This document shows, piece after piece, positions 1-9,170 of a stretch of DNA of 64,000 nt. This stretch comes from DATJLY01 sp963773665 (lineage in GTDB: Bacteria > Pseudomonadota > Alphaproteobacteria > ATCC43930 > CGMCC-115725). The DNA lies in contig CAVZBZ010000001.1 in NCBI GenBank assembly GCA_963773665.1, forward strand, positions 1,116,001 to 1,180,000. Direction: 5' to 3'. The notes under the pieces were generated by a model that did not search any database, was not told the DNA's origin, and saw nothing but the letters and a program-made list of their open reading frames with translations. Numbering within the stretch: position 1 is the first letter of the stretch; the number at the start of each line of letters is the position of its first letter. A program made the position numbers and the translations under genes.

Positions 1-219
1 ACTTGGTTTATGGGGCCTTTGAGATAAGAGCAGATCGAAAGCACGCGGTGATCGAGACGAATGCGCGAGATCACGGTGAATGAACGATGAAGACTGCATC
101 GCATTTGATCTAAATGCTCGACGATAATCGAATCTTTACGTTGATTGCACTTGCAAGCATTCCCCCGAGCGTGCGCTATTGGCTTTATCAAAGCGCAACG
201 TTCATTCGGGATTGGGAAA
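1..219. other. Left edge, no gene recognised
   Basis: No convincing coding frame, RNA gene or repeat was recognised before the recombinase. The stretch is visibly more AT-rich than the rest of the window, which fits the flank of an acquired element, but no attachment site could be identified. Confidence 0.4.
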
Positions 220-907
220 ATGAGCAAGCCGGCGATCTTCTACACGCGAGTCAGCACGAAAGAGCAAGGTAAGAGCGGCTTGGGATTGGACGCGCAAGCT
301 GCCGCGCTCGCCGCCTTCGCGTCGGGGAATGATTTTGCCATGGTCGCGACCTACAGCGACGTGCAATCCGGCGCGGATAGCGACCGTCCTATGCTGGCGA
401 AGGCGCTGGCGCATGCGAAGCGGCTGCGCTGCCCGATCTTCGTTGCAAAATTAGATCGCTTGAGCCGTGACGTGCATTTCATTTCGGGGCTGATGGCGAA
501 GCGGGTCCCGTTCTACTGCGCCGATCTTGGACTCGATGTAGACCCGTTTGTTTTGCATCTATACGCCGCACTAGGAGAGAAAGAGCGGACCATGATCGGG
601 GAACGGACACGGCGAGCGCTCGCCAGTCTCAAGGCGCGCGGCGTCAAGCTCGGCTTCGCAAATCCAAATCGCGACGATCAAGCGGAAGCCTCGCGCCAAG
701 GTGCCGAGCGATGCAGCGAGCTTGCCGACGCGCGGGCAACGTCGCTGGCGGCGATCATCGCATCATGCCGCAAAGCCGGATGCGAGACATTGCAAGCGCT
801 GGCGACTGCGCTCAATGCTCGCGGTGTCAGGAACTCCTCGCGGCGGATCGTGGCATCCGTCGAGTGTTGCTCGCGTGGTGGAGCGGATTGAGCGCAGCGC
901 CGCATAG
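220..907 (+). CDS. Small serine recombinase/resolvase, frameshifted near its 3' end
   Basis: This is a serine site-specific recombinase that would cut and rejoin DNA through a serine-phosphate intermediate. The N-terminal motif YTRVST places the catalytic serine at residue 12, followed by a resolvase core with KLDRLSRD (77-84) and the KER...ERTR helix (121-131), then a recombinase/HTH tail. The ATG at 220 follows a GGGAAA stretch; an upstream in-frame ATG at 145 adds a poorly conserved extension. The frame as read stops at 891 with an atypical tail. The normal family ending (TPRGGSWHPSSVARVVERI) lies in the next frame and ends at 907. Removing one A at 832/833 joins the two. The damage is either a real mutation or a sequence error. 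The gene probably mobilised the small patch to its right, but its recombination site is not visible. Confidence 0.85.
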
Positions 908-1311
908 CGCCAGCACACAAGGCGACCTTCGCAACGGCCGGGCCAACGCTCGGCTGTTTTCGTTTGCGTCTCTGTGCGGCTCTGCATGGTTCGCGAGCCG
1001 TGAAGATCGACGAGCAATCGTCGAAAAGTTTATGGATCGCCTCACGCGGCGCCGGCTGGTGGAATGGCGCACTGGCCGCCGGATTCGACATGCGCGTGCG
1101 GAGCGTGCGGATCGCGTCCACCACCCTCTCAAGTCGATTTAGGACCACGGCGGCAAAGCTCCCCTGCCTCTTGGCGCTAGGCTGGTGATCGCCGGGTTTC
1201 CAGGTCTACCGCTCCCGCCGGGTAGTCACCCCTTTGCGCCAATACATTCCCCATGATCCGGCTCGTCCTAGACCTGATTTCCTATTCGACATGATAAATC
1301 TGCGAAGCGAG

Positions 1312-1363
1312 TAGCGGGCGCGACCGCCAGGGAGCGAGCCGCGAAGCGCGTAAGCGCCCGCTA
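1312..1363. repeat. 10-bp perfect inverted repeat
   Basis: TAGCGGGCGC at 1312-1321 is the exact reverse complement of GCGCCCGCTA at 1354-1363, separated by 32 bases. It lacks a T-run, so it is not a typical intrinsic terminator. Confidence 0.6.
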
Positions 1364-1364
1364 G

Positions 1365-1498
1365 GGCTTATACCACGGCGTAGTTGACGGCATTGTGACG
1401 TGCTTTTGCCAAATTATCCTCATGGAATAATGACTTACCGACTCCAATACAGCGACTTAGCGACTTCGCGGCACTTCGCGACAGTGACGGTATAAGCC
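1365..1498. repeat. 10-bp inverted repeat enclosing tandem GCGACTT units
   Basis: GGCTTATACC (1365-1374) and GGTATAAGCC (1489-1498) are perfect reverse complements bracketing an AT-rich 114-base interval with tandem GCGACTT units near the right arm. This could be a recombinase core site or a replication-type region. Confidence 0.5.
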
Positions 1499-1622
1499 AA
1501 TAATATCTTTTAGAATCAATGGATTGTTCGGATTTTTAGCCGCGAAGTGATTTGCTTCGCGGGGCTGTTTTCTGACACGGCCCGGACTCCGGGCTATAGG
1601 TCCAGGATTTGCCGCGACGGTC

Positions 1623-2378
1623 CTAGATCAGGGCTGCGCATTCCATGCAATCCCGGATCGCCTCGGGCGTCAGGGGTGCGCCGCTACGCGCCAAGTCAGC
1701 GATGGTCCGCGCGAGCGCCCGGACCTGAGGCAAGGTCATGCGGCCGATCTTGTCGGAGCTTGCGGCAAGCGCCGGGGCGTGCCCGGCAACCTTCCCGAGA
1801 AAGGCGCACAGATTGGTCCGCTCTTTCGCCTCCTCGGTTGCTTGACGCCGCGCTTCAATCTCTGCGGGTGATAGCACCGGCTCCGGTCTAGGTGCTGGTG
1901 CTGGTGACGGGGCCGGACCCGGCGGCGCGACCGTGGATATGGGGCGACGTTCCTGCGGCGTGATCTTCACGGTTGCCTCCCCTTCGTCTGTGACGCGCTC
2001 CGGTGCTGTGCGACGACGACGTGGTAAGCTGTAGCAGTTCGCGTTACCGGCGCCGTAGCCTCGCACCTTCATAAGATGCCCGGCGGCAACCTGATTGCGG
2101 ACGGCGCGCTCTACTGACGACAAGCTGACGCCGCAACGCTGTGCCAGCGTCGGCTCCGCGATGGCGATAAAACCGCGTTCCAGACTCTTGGGCGATTTCA
2201 GCGCATCGAAAATCTCGACGCCAATCAGCTTGTCCGTCGAGTTCAAGTCGCGATTGGCCTTCATCCGTTTTCTTTCCGCCAGTACGCGGACTCGCTGAAT
2301 ATCAGGATCGCGCGGCGGTGCTGGCGGACGTGCCCGCATGAATCGCGGGTCCGGCGGATCGTGAGTTGATTTTGACAT
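1623..2378 (-). CDS. Helix-turn-helix protein of mobile-element type, function unknown
   Basis: A 251-residue soluble protein. Residues about 45-110 form a winged or plain helix-turn-helix, with the recognition-like segment LAQRCGVSLSSVERAVRN. This resembles HTH domains in phage and plasmid replication or regulatory proteins. A proline/alanine-rich linker (about 145-170) leads to a charged helical C-terminal part. It begins 12 bases after the 127-residue gene on the same strand, so the two probably form an operon. The context (serine recombinase, repeat-rich flank) suggests replication or control of a small element; I cannot tell which. No full-length family was recognised. Confidence 0.6.
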   Translation of the reverse strand: MSKSTHDPPDPRFMRARPPAPPRDPDIQRVRVLAERKRMKANRDLNSTDKLIGVEIFDALKSPKSLERGFIAIAEPTLAQRCGVSLSSVERAVRNQVAAGHLMKVRGYGAGNANCYSLPRRRRTAPERVTDEGEATVKITPQERRPISTVAPPGPAPSPAPAPRPEPVLSPAEIEARRQATEEAKERTNLCAFLGKVAGHAPALAASSDKIGRMTLPQVRALARTIADLARSGAPLTPEAIRDCMECAALI

Positions 2379-2390
2379 TCAGCGGGACCT

Positions 2391-2774
2391 TTACCGGAGC
2401 GCGTCCGCTTCCCGTTTCAGGCGGGCCGACTCTTCCTCGGGAGTCTCTCGCGCCAGTGCCGCGCGTTGTTTTGCCAGGGCGAGCTTTGCGTCGGCATAGG
2501 CTTGCACGTCCTGGGGCCAGTAGTAGACCGTCATTTGATTTAAGACGCTGCATGCCGGCCCACGATCCTCGCCGCGATTCCTCGCCCGCATCGTGCGCAA
2601 TGTGGAGTCCGCCATGCCGAGCCGGCGGGCGCACTCCGCGCTTGAGATTGTCCCGGCCGGCGGCTTCGCCAGTTCTTGAAGGATGATCGCTTTCGGCGGC
2701 GCCGTCTTCTCACTTGGCATGACGTACGCGCCGCCGGTCGGTCGATTGTCGTTTGGAATCCTGAACGCGCCCAT
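2391..2774 (-). CDS. Small HTH DNA-binding protein
   Basis: A 127-residue protein with a central segment (SSAECARRLGMADSTLRTMR) typical of a helix-turn-helix of MerR/excisionase type, followed by an Arg-rich wing and a charged coiled helix rich in Ala/Glu/Arg at the C terminus. The ATG at 2774 has an AGGAG eight bases upstream, favouring it over the GTG at 2783. It is the first gene of a two-gene unit with the 251-residue HTH protein. It may act as an excisionase or regulator of the recombinase patch; that role is inferred only from context. Confidence 0.6.
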   Translation of the reverse strand: MGAFRIPNDNRPTGGAYVMPSEKTAPPKAIILQELAKPPAGTISSAECARRLGMADSTLRTMRARNRGEDRGPACSVLNQMTVYYWPQDVQAYADAKLALAKQRAALARETPEEESARLKREADALR

Positions 2775-3051
2775 AGCTTGCACTCCTGATTAGCCGATGC
2801 CAGGATGCTATGCCGTGGCCTGAGGGCGTGTCCAGTTTTCGGCGGTTGCGGTCGATTGCATTCCCCCTTTGCGAACGTCGAATTGGGGCGGATTGTATGG
2901 GCACGAAATAGACGGGATTTTAGGGATGCGACATGCGACTAGCCCTTCATCCATGCGGCTCTAGGACAAGTGCCCCGTCATGGCCTCACAAAATTTTCGC
3001 GATTCGCCCAGCCTCAAGGGGGGAGGGAGCTGATGCAGCGAAGGAAACGCC

Positions 3052-3924
3052 ATGAAGCCGAACGAGCGCGCGGATTTCTCGGCCATCGTCGATCGCCCGG
3101 CCCTGGCCTTGCCGGCGGGGGTGCGGCTTGTCATTTGGCCGATCGTCAATCTCGAAGTGTGGGAGATCGAGCGGCCGATGGCGCGCCAGGTCTTGCCGGC
3201 GCCCACGGGCGTCGCGGTGGCGCCCGATCTGTGCAACTGGAGCTGGCACGAATACGGCATGCGGGTCGGCGTGTGGCGCTTCTTCGACGCGTTCGACCGA
3301 GTGGGCGCGCGCGCCACCTTGTCGATCAATGCCGCCGTGTGCGAGCGCTATCCGCGCGTCGCCGAAGCCGCGCGCCAGCGGCGCTGGGAATTCATGGGTC
3401 ATGCTCTCGTGCAGATGCCGATCCACGCGGTCGCGGACCAGCGCGCGATGATCCGGGATGCGCTCGACCGGCTCGAGGCTTTTGCCGGCGCGCGGCCGAA
3501 AGGCTGGCTCGGCCCCGGCCTCACCGAGACCTACGAGACGCCCGATCTTTTGGCCGAAGCCGGCGTCCAGTATGTCGGCGACTGGGTCTATGACGACGAG
3601 CCGACGGTCATCCGCACCGCGCACGGGCCGCTCGTCACGCTGCCCTATACGGTCGAGCTCAACGACATTCCGCTGGCGATGGTGCAGCACCATCACGGCG
3701 ACATCCTGTTGAAGCGCGCGACGGATCAGTTCGACCGGCTTTACCAAGAGGGCGCGCGCCGCGCCAAGATCCTGTCGATCGCGATCCACCCCTACATAAC
3801 CGGCGTGCCGCACCGCATCGGCTATCTCGAGCGGTTCCTCGACTATGCGAAGAGCCACCAGGGCGTCGCGTTCTGGACCGGCGAAGAGATTCTCGACTGG
3901 TATCGCGCGGCGGCGGGGCTTTGA
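3052..3924 (+). CDS. Polysaccharide deacetylase family protein
   Basis: A 290-residue NodB-fold carbohydrate esterase, closest in layout to PuuE/chitin-deacetylase-like cytosolic members, since no signal peptide is present. Visible family features are the early NWSWHEYGMRVG segment (62-73), the central GWLGPGLTETYETPDLLAEA (151-170) with the GVQYVGDW continuation, and the late IHPYITG motif (245-251) carrying the conserved histidine. Substrates for this branch range from N-acetylated sugars to allantoin-like amides, so the substrate is open. The stop codon overlaps the start of the next gene by one base (TGATG), suggesting co-translation with the TylF-like methyltransferase. Confidence 0.8.
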   Translation: MKPNERADFSAIVDRPALALPAGVRLVIWPIVNLEVWEIERPMARQVLPAPTGVAVAPDLCNWSWHEYGMRVGVWRFFDAFDRVGARATLSINAAVCERYPRVAEAARQRRWEFMGHALVQMPIHAVADQRAMIRDALDRLEAFAGARPKGWLGPGLTETYETPDLLAEAGVQYVGDWVYDDEPTVIRTAHGPLVTLPYTVELNDIPLAMVQHHHGDILLKRATDQFDRLYQEGARRAKILSIAIHPYITGVPHRIGYLERFLDYAKSHQGVAFWTGEEILDWYRAAAGL

Positions 3925-4610
3925 TGCCGGGCGGACTCGGCCGCGCCGTTCGCATGGCGCGCCATTACGCGGTGTGGCGCCGCTTTCGCCGGTTCACGAT
4001 GGTGCCGCGCGCGGCATATCTCGGCAACCTCGACCTCGCCGGCCGGTGCCTCGCGCAAGGGGCGATGAAAGACGGCGCCGTCGTCGAATGCGGCACCTGG
4101 CGCGGCGGCATGGCCGCCGGCCTCGCGACGATCGGCGGCCCCGCGCGCGACTATCACTTCTTCGACAGCTTCGCCGGATTGCCGCCCGCGACGGCAGAGG
4201 ACGGCGAATTTGCGCAACGTGCGCAACGGACGCGCAGCGACGCGCTGTGGTTCGACAACAACACGGCGTCGCTCGACGAATTTTTGGCGGTGATCGCGCA
4301 GGCGCATGTGCCGCGCGAACGTCTCCATGTCCACAAGGGGCTGTTCGCGGACACATTGCCGCGCGTCGAGACGGGTTCGGTCGCGGTGCTGCGGCTCGAC
4401 GGCGACTGGTATGAGTTGACGATGCAATGTCTCGACACGTTCTGGGACCGGGTCATGCCCGGCGGGCTCATCCTGATCGACGACTACTATGCCTGGGAAG
4501 GGTGCACCAAGGCGGTGCACGCGTTTCTCGCCAAGCGCAAGGCGCGCGAGGCGATCCGGCAAAGCCGCCTCGGCAAGGTCGCCTACATCGTCCGGCGGAG
4601 CAACGTCTAG
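3924..4610 (+). CDS. TylF/MycF-type O-methyltransferase
   Basis: A 228-residue SAM-dependent methyltransferase of the macrocin O-methyltransferase (TylF) family, which methylates hydroxyls of sugars in macrolides or surface glycans. Support comes from VVECGTWRGGMAAGLA near the N terminus (SAM loop), HFFDSFAGLP, LRLDGDWYELTMQCLD, and the metal-binding GGLILIDDYYAWEGC. The ATG at 3924 overlaps the upstream TGA; a TTG at 3921 is a less likely start. With the neighbouring deacetylase and SAM methyltransferase it suggests modification of an envelope polysaccharide. Its 3' end overlaps the convergent methyltransferase gene by four bases. Confidence 0.82.
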   Translation: MPGGLGRAVRMARHYAVWRRFRRFTMVPRAAYLGNLDLAGRCLAQGAMKDGAVVECGTWRGGMAAGLATIGGPARDYHFFDSFAGLPPATAEDGEFAQRAQRTRSDALWFDNNTASLDEFLAVIAQAHVPRERLHVHKGLFADTLPRVETGSVAVLRLDGDWYELTMQCLDTFWDRVMPGGLILIDDYYAWEGCTKAVHAFLAKRKAREAIRQSRLGKVAYIVRRSNV

Positions 4611-5407
4611 GCGCGCTCCTGACGGTCGGGCAGGTAATCGAGCAGCAGCGGATTGGCGAGCGGCCGGCGCGAGCCGATGAACACGGCGCGCGTGAAGCGG
4701 CCGGCAAGCTCGGGCAGCGTCCAGTCGCACGGGAATTCCTCGTGCGCGGGCTGCGTCAGCGGCACATAGACATGCGCGTAGTGCCGCCGCAGCGCCTTCA
4801 TGAGCCACGGCCGCGTCGGGCGGCAGCCGCGGCCCGAAGTCGATTGCGACGGCGCGCCGGGATCCTCGGCGACCGAATTGACCGCCTCGTCGGTGCCGAA
4901 CGAGACGCAGGTCTCGAGCAGGAAGAGGTCGGCGCAGCGCTCGGCCAGCACGGCGAGCACCGCGGCGGGATCGCTCACGTGGTAGAGCAGGCCATAGCAA
5001 TAGACGACATCGAAGCGCTCGGCGAGGCGATGGGAAATGTCCTCGACCCCCAGCGTCAGCAGCGTGCAGTTCGCGGCCTTGGCGTAGCCGATCCGGCGAC
5101 AGGAATCGAGGTTCGCGGCGAAGATGCGGCAGTTCTCCGGCCGCGGCTCGGTCGCGACGACGGTGCAGTCATGGTCGAGAAAGAAGGTCGTGTGATCGCC
5201 GATGCCGGCGCCGACCTCGAGGACGCGCCGGCCCTGCAGATCGAGCCGCAGCGAAGCCAGGTGCTCGAGCCGGCGTGCGTTGTGGCGTTGGTAGTGCGCG
5301 CCGCGAAAGCTGCGCTCGGCGTCGCGGTCGGCCTTGCGGTCGATGTGCAGTTCGGCGACGAGGTCGGCCAATCCCATGCGCAGGAGCGGCCTGCCCGGAC
5401 GGCTCAT
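4607..5407 (-). CDS. Class I SAM-dependent methyltransferase
   Basis: A 266-residue methyltransferase with a clear motif I, VLEVGAGIGDHTTFF (62-76), an acidic motif II (VVATEP) and VVYCYGLLYHVSDP as motif IV/post-motif. The fold is certain, the substrate is not; similar proteins methylate small molecules or glycan sugars. The start overlaps the stop of the upstream AsmA-family gene (ATGA, 5404-5407), so translation is probably coupled to it. A second possible start (MGLADL) lies ten residues downstream. Confidence 0.8.
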   Translation of the reverse strand: MSRPGRPLLRMGLADLVAELHIDRKADRDAERSFRGAHYQRHNARRLEHLASLRLDLQGRRVLEVGAGIGDHTTFFLDHDCTVVATEPRPENCRIFAANLDSCRRIGYAKAANCTLLTLGVEDISHRLAERFDVVYCYGLLYHVSDPAAVLAVLAERCADLFLLETCVSFGTDEAVNSVAEDPGAPSQSTSGRGCRPTRPWLMKALRRHYAHVYVPLTQPAHEEFPCDWTLPELAGRFTRAVFIGSRRPLANPLLLDYLPDRQERA

Positions 5408-7422
5408 TTGCCGAACAGCCCCTTGAGCTGGTTGAGCGGATTGCTGCCGCTGCCGCTGCTGCCCGATTGGCCGCCGCCGCCGGGCAGCTGGTTGATGCCA
5501 GGAAGCTGGTTGACGCCGGGCACCTGGTTGAGGATCGCGCCCGGCGCCTTCAGGAGCCCCTTAGCTGTGCCCTGGAGCGCGCCGGCGAGATCCGGCCGAT
5601 AGCTCAGATCGTCCCACGGTCCGCTCACGATGATCGGCACGCTGAGCATGCCGACGAGGCTCGGCACGATGCGGTAATCGACGTGCCGGTTCGGCAGATC
5701 GACCGTGCCCGCGCCGGTCATCGGCACGACGCCCGACTTCAATTGCAGATCGCTGTTCTTGAGGATGCCGTTGGTGATGGTGAAGGTGCCGGTGAGCGAG
5801 CCGAAATCGGTGGCGTTGTCGCCGCCCGTGCCGCCGGTCAGCGACTTCGCCGCGTTCGTCGCCAGCGCGACCAGGTTAACGCCTTTGATCTGCCCGTTGG
5901 CGAGATCGAACGCACCCTTGCCGTTCAAGGCCGAGATCAGCGCGCGCTGGCTCTTGCCGCTGCCGGCGACGTCGAAATTGAGCTTCGCGGTTCCGGTCAT
6001 GCGGTCGGTGCCGGCGGCCGCCTGCAGCAGCGGCTCGACCTTGACGCCGGCGAGCGAGAAATTCATGGCGATGGCGGGCGTCGGCGCCGCGCCGTCGACA
6101 TTCACCTTGCCCTGGCCCTGCCCGTCATAGAGCGATAGCTGCGACAGGTCGGCCTCGAGCTTGCCGCCCTTCAGATGGAGCCCGAGCGCGCTCGGGCCCA
6201 CCACGATCTTGCGATACAGGATCGACCCCGCCTTCAAGTCGAAATCGCCGTCGGCGAGAGAGAGGCCGGAAAGGTCGAGCGGCGCGTCGCTCCACCCTGC
6301 GTTCGCGGATGAAGCGGGCGCGCCCTGCCCGCCCGGAGCGGCAGCGGCCGGCGCCGAGGAGGCTGGCGCAGGCGGCGGCAGATAAGGATTTACATCGAGC
6401 TTGTCGACCGCAAGCGAGCCTTTGAGCGTGGGCCGCGCGCCGCCAAGATCGACCTCAAGCGCGCCCTTGGCGGTGATCGCGTCGATGGCGATGTCGGCAT
6501 CGCTGAAGGCGTATTTGGTGCCGCCCGCGTCGATGCGGCCCTTGACCGCAAATTTCTCGAGCCCCGGTCCCGGCGGCAGCGGCGAGCCCGCCCACTTGGC
6601 GAGGCCGCGCACCGACGGCACCATCAGGTCGATCGTGCCGCCTAATTTCTGCGGCGGCAGCCCGGTCATGGCGCCCGCGAACCCGACCGTCAGCGGCGCA
6701 CCCGCGAGCTTGATACCAAAGCCGCTCTCCGCTCCGGCGATGAGCGCGCGCGGCTTGTCCACGCCGAGCGAGAGCGTCAGCTTCTCGCCGTTGTATTGGG
6801 CCGAGCCTTCGGCCGCGAGCGGGCTGTCGAGGCTCGGCAGCGACAGCTTCATGTCGATGGCGCTGATCTCCTCGTCCTTGCCGGTGCGGTCGTCGCGGTA
6901 GGAGACCTTGCCGTCCTCGATGCGCACATCGCTGAGGCCGAGCTGCGTCAGCGGCGGCGCGCCGCCCGCCGAGGGCGGCGCGGGGGGCGCCGGCGCGTTG
7001 CCAGGCGGCTTCGCTGGCGCCGGCGGCGTGAACACCCAGTTGGGCTTGCCGCCCTTGTCGACCTCGAGCGAGATTTGCGGCTCGGTCAGCACGAAGCGGC
7101 CGAGCTCGACCGCGCCATGGAGCAGCGGCAGCACCTTGAGCTCGATCTCGAGCTTCTTGAGCCGCACCATGTCGGGATCGTGCGCGCCCGGCGCGTTGGC
7201 GAGCGCCACGTCGCTCGCCTCGATCGCGACCGACGGCAGGAACGAGAGCTTGACCGGGCCGGCGATGGTCAGGTCGCGCCCGGTGTCCTCCTTGACCAGC
7301 GCCACGAGCCGCACCTTGTAGGTGTCGGTCGGGATCAGGAAGGGAGCGATGAGGAGGGCGGCGACCACGAGAACGATCACCGCGCCAATACCGATCAGCC
7401 ACTTTTTCAACGGCCTCTCCAT
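5404..7422 (-). CDS. AsmA family protein
   Basis: A 672-residue AsmA-like protein of the inner membrane, with one N-terminal transmembrane helix (about residues 7-29) followed by the AsmA repeat domain (DTYKVRLVALVKEDTGRDL, then beta-rich repeats). A conserved C-terminal AsmA_2 region (LNGKGAFDLANGQIKGVNL; VDLPNRHVDYRIVPSLVG) comes next. The family belongs with the AsmA/TamB/YhdP bridge-like proteins implicated in outer-membrane assembly and lipid transport. A Pro/Ala-rich insertion and a Gly/Asn-rich tail with NQVPGVNQLPGINQLPGG repeats are unusual. The ATG at 7422 (MERPLKKW) is preferred because it puts the membrane helix at the very N terminus. Confidence 0.9.
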   Translation of the reverse strand: MERPLKKWLIGIGAVIVLVVAALLIAPFLIPTDTYKVRLVALVKEDTGRDLTIAGPVKLSFLPSVAIEASDVALANAPGAHDPDMVRLKKLEIELKVLPLLHGAVELGRFVLTEPQISLEVDKGGKPNWVFTPPAPAKPPGNAPAPPAPPSAGGAPPLTQLGLSDVRIEDGKVSYRDDRTGKDEEISAIDMKLSLPSLDSPLAAEGSAQYNGEKLTLSLGVDKPRALIAGAESGFGIKLAGAPLTVGFAGAMTGLPPQKLGGTIDLMVPSVRGLAKWAGSPLPPGPGLEKFAVKGRIDAGGTKYAFSDADIAIDAITAKGALEVDLGGARPTLKGSLAVDKLDVNPYLPPPAPASSAPAAAAPGGQGAPASSANAGWSDAPLDLSGLSLADGDFDLKAGSILYRKIVVGPSALGLHLKGGKLEADLSQLSLYDGQGQGKVNVDGAAPTPAIAMNFSLAGVKVEPLLQAAAGTDRMTGTAKLNFDVAGSGKSQRALISALNGKGAFDLANGQIKGVNLVALATNAAKSLTGGTGGDNATDFGSLTGTFTITNGILKNSDLQLKSGVVPMTGAGTVDLPNRHVDYRIVPSLVGMLSVPIIVSGPWDDLSYRPDLAGALQGTAKGLLKAPGAILNQVPGVNQLPGINQLPGGGGQSGSSGSGSNPLNQLKGLFGK

Positions 7423-7706
7423 GCTTTCGCCGGTGCCGGGGATCGCGCGGCCGTGTCCGGCGTGCAACGCACTTGAAACTAATTGCCGATCTGTTCCGAT
7501 TTATCTTGCCCCACCGGGCGGGTCGCGGCAATCGTTGCGGCTGCGGTGAAGCGGCAATCTGGCAAGCGAATTGCAGATAAGACCAAGAAGTCGCGCAGGC
7601 GGCACGTTAGGCAGGGGGTCTTTGTCGATTTCCTGTGCACGCCGCCTACGTAATGGGCAGGGAGATAAACTGTCCGACCGGTAAAACTTGGAAGGGGACT
7701 ATAAAC

Positions 7707-9098
7707 ATGCATCCGAGATCGTTCGTTAGCTTTGCCGCCCTGTGCGCCCTGGGAAGCCTCGCGGCCGCGCCCGGCGCATCGGCGCAAGCCCCCGCCCCGG
7801 CTCCGACCGACCAGGCGGCCCCGGCCGCACCGGCCGCCGCGCCGTCAACCGCGATCAACCTGCCCTACGGCTTCTCCATGACCGGCCATGTCGAGCTCGG
7901 CGCCAACGTCAATGCCGACGATCCAACCAACAACACCAATTTCGGCCAGGCGTTCATGGACCGGTCCGATACGTTCCGCATGAACCAGCTCATGGTGAAC
8001 GTCGAAAAGGACCTCGATCCGAAGAATGCCGATTGGCAATGGGGCGCCAAGTTCACCGGCATGTACGGAACCGACGCGCGGGTGACGCACTTCATGAACG
8101 AGTTCGACCGCTCGATCAGCGGCCCCTACCAGTTCGACATCGTCGAGCTCGACGTGCAGGCGCACGCGCCGACGATCGGCGGCGGCACCGACATCAAGTT
8201 CGGTCAATATCCGACCCCGCTCGGCGCCGAGGTGATCGACGCCACCGGCAACACCTTCTTCTCGCACAGCTACATCTTCCAGTTCGGACTGCCCTACAAG
8301 CACACCGGCATCCTCACGACGACGCACGTCAACGACACGATCGACGCCTGGCTCGGCCTCGACACCGGCAACGACGACACCATCGGCGCCAAGGGAATGG
8401 CCAACAATTTCTTCCCGAAGTTCCTCGCCGGCGTCGGCCTCAACAACATCCTCGATGGCAACCTCTCGGTGCTTGCATTAGCACACGTTGGGCCCGAGAC
8501 GCCGCGCTTCTTCGAGTTCACCAACCCGATCACCGACCAAGCGGCTGGCGGAGCATTCGCCCCGACGCCCGCCTGCGGTGCTGGCGGCTGCATCCTCACC
8601 GGCGCCAACACCAGGATGCGCGAGTACTTCAACGTCGTCTCGACCTACAAGTGGAGCGACGCCATCAACCTCGTCAACGAGATCAACATCATCCACGACG
8701 ATTTCTTCTCGGCCACCGGCGGCGGCGTGGCGCAGTACGTGACCTACCAGTACAACGACACGGTGGGCTTCGCGCTGCGCGGCGAAGTCTTTGCCGACCA
8801 GAAGGGCGCCTTCGTCTGCTCCGGCACCGGCAATCTCGATTACGCCGATGCGCAGCGCGGCCTCGCGCCGAACCTCGCCTACTGCACCCCAGGCAACCTC
8901 ACCTATGGCGAAATCACGCTCGGGATGAATTACAAGCCGAGCGTCTCCGACATGGGCTATCTGACGATCCGGCCCGAGGTGCGTTGGGATACGGTCGTCG
9001 GCGGCGGTCACGGCAAGCCGTACATTGCCTCTGCCACGTTGCCCGGCACGAAGTCGAGCCAGTACACGCTGGCGATCGACGCCATCCTCGGCTTCTGA
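7707..9098 (+). CDS. Outer-membrane beta-barrel porin (BBP2/OmpL-like)
   Basis: A 463-residue secreted protein with a signal peptide ending near ASAQA (about residue 26), a short Ala/Pro linker, and a long series of alternating amphipathic strands. It ends with the terminal aromatic residue typical of outer-membrane barrels (...AIDAILGF). The GHVELGANVN start of the barrel, KFGQYPTPLGAEVIDATGN, and the overall size match the putative beta-barrel porin-2 family. It probably lets small solutes through the outer membrane; specificity is unknown. The ATG at 7707 has GGAAGGGGA upstream; the longer reading from 7635 would spoil the signal peptide. A strong terminator follows at 9123. Confidence 0.87.
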   Translation: MHPRSFVSFAALCALGSLAAAPGASAQAPAPAPTDQAAPAAPAAAPSTAINLPYGFSMTGHVELGANVNADDPTNNTNFGQAFMDRSDTFRMNQLMVNVEKDLDPKNADWQWGAKFTGMYGTDARVTHFMNEFDRSISGPYQFDIVELDVQAHAPTIGGGTDIKFGQYPTPLGAEVIDATGNTFFSHSYIFQFGLPYKHTGILTTTHVNDTIDAWLGLDTGNDDTIGAKGMANNFFPKFLAGVGLNNILDGNLSVLALAHVGPETPRFFEFTNPITDQAAGGAFAPTPACGAGGCILTGANTRMREYFNVVSTYKWSDAINLVNEINIIHDDFFSATGGGVAQYVTYQYNDTVGFALRGEVFADQKGAFVCSGTGNLDYADAQRGLAPNLAYCTPGNLTYGEITLGMNYKPSVSDMGYLTIRPEVRWDTVVGGGHGKPYIASATLPGTKSSQYTLAIDAILGF

Positions 9099-9122
9099 TC
9101 CGATCCGACGCAGAAAAACCGG

Positions 9123-9156
9123 AACGGCCGGCCCTTGGGGCCGGCCGTTTTCGTTT
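9123..9156 (+). terminator. Intrinsic terminator after the porin gene
   Basis: AACGGCCGGCCC and GGGCCGGCCGTT (9123-9149) pair perfectly around a tiny loop, followed by a T-rich stretch. The opposite strand also has T-residues after the stem, so before the IS insertion it may have served the facing DUF2141 gene as well. Confidence 0.85.
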
Positions 9157-9170
9157 GCCCGGCTCGCCTA

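Larger units (their letters stand above)
908..1622. other. Gene-free, repeat-rich stretch beside the recombinase
   Basis: No supported coding frame lies here. The stretch is AT-rich in its second half and holds several inverted repeats: TAGCGGGCGC/GCGCCCGCTA (1312-1321 and 1354-1363), GGCTTATACC/GGTATAAGCC (1365-1374 and 1489-1498), and CCGCGAAG/CTTCGCGG (1540-1547 and 1555-1562). Tandem GCGACTT units occur at 1452-1458 and 1460-1466, with a related GACTT at 1432. Such a layout could be a recombination site, a plasmid-type origin or a regulatory region; none is proven. Confidence 0.5.

Noticed and set aside
1..219. Possible tRNA attachment site for the recombinase patch
   Set aside because: No cloverleaf or TPsiC-like segment could be built from this stretch or the nearby gap.
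1540..1562. CCGCGAAG/CTTCGCGG hairpin as terminator of the HTH operon
   Set aside because: No U-run follows on either strand, so it is kept only as an inverted repeat.
2710..2904. A 64-residue minus-strand frame
   Set aside because: It overlaps the HTH gene start in another frame, with no ribosome site or recognisable sequence.
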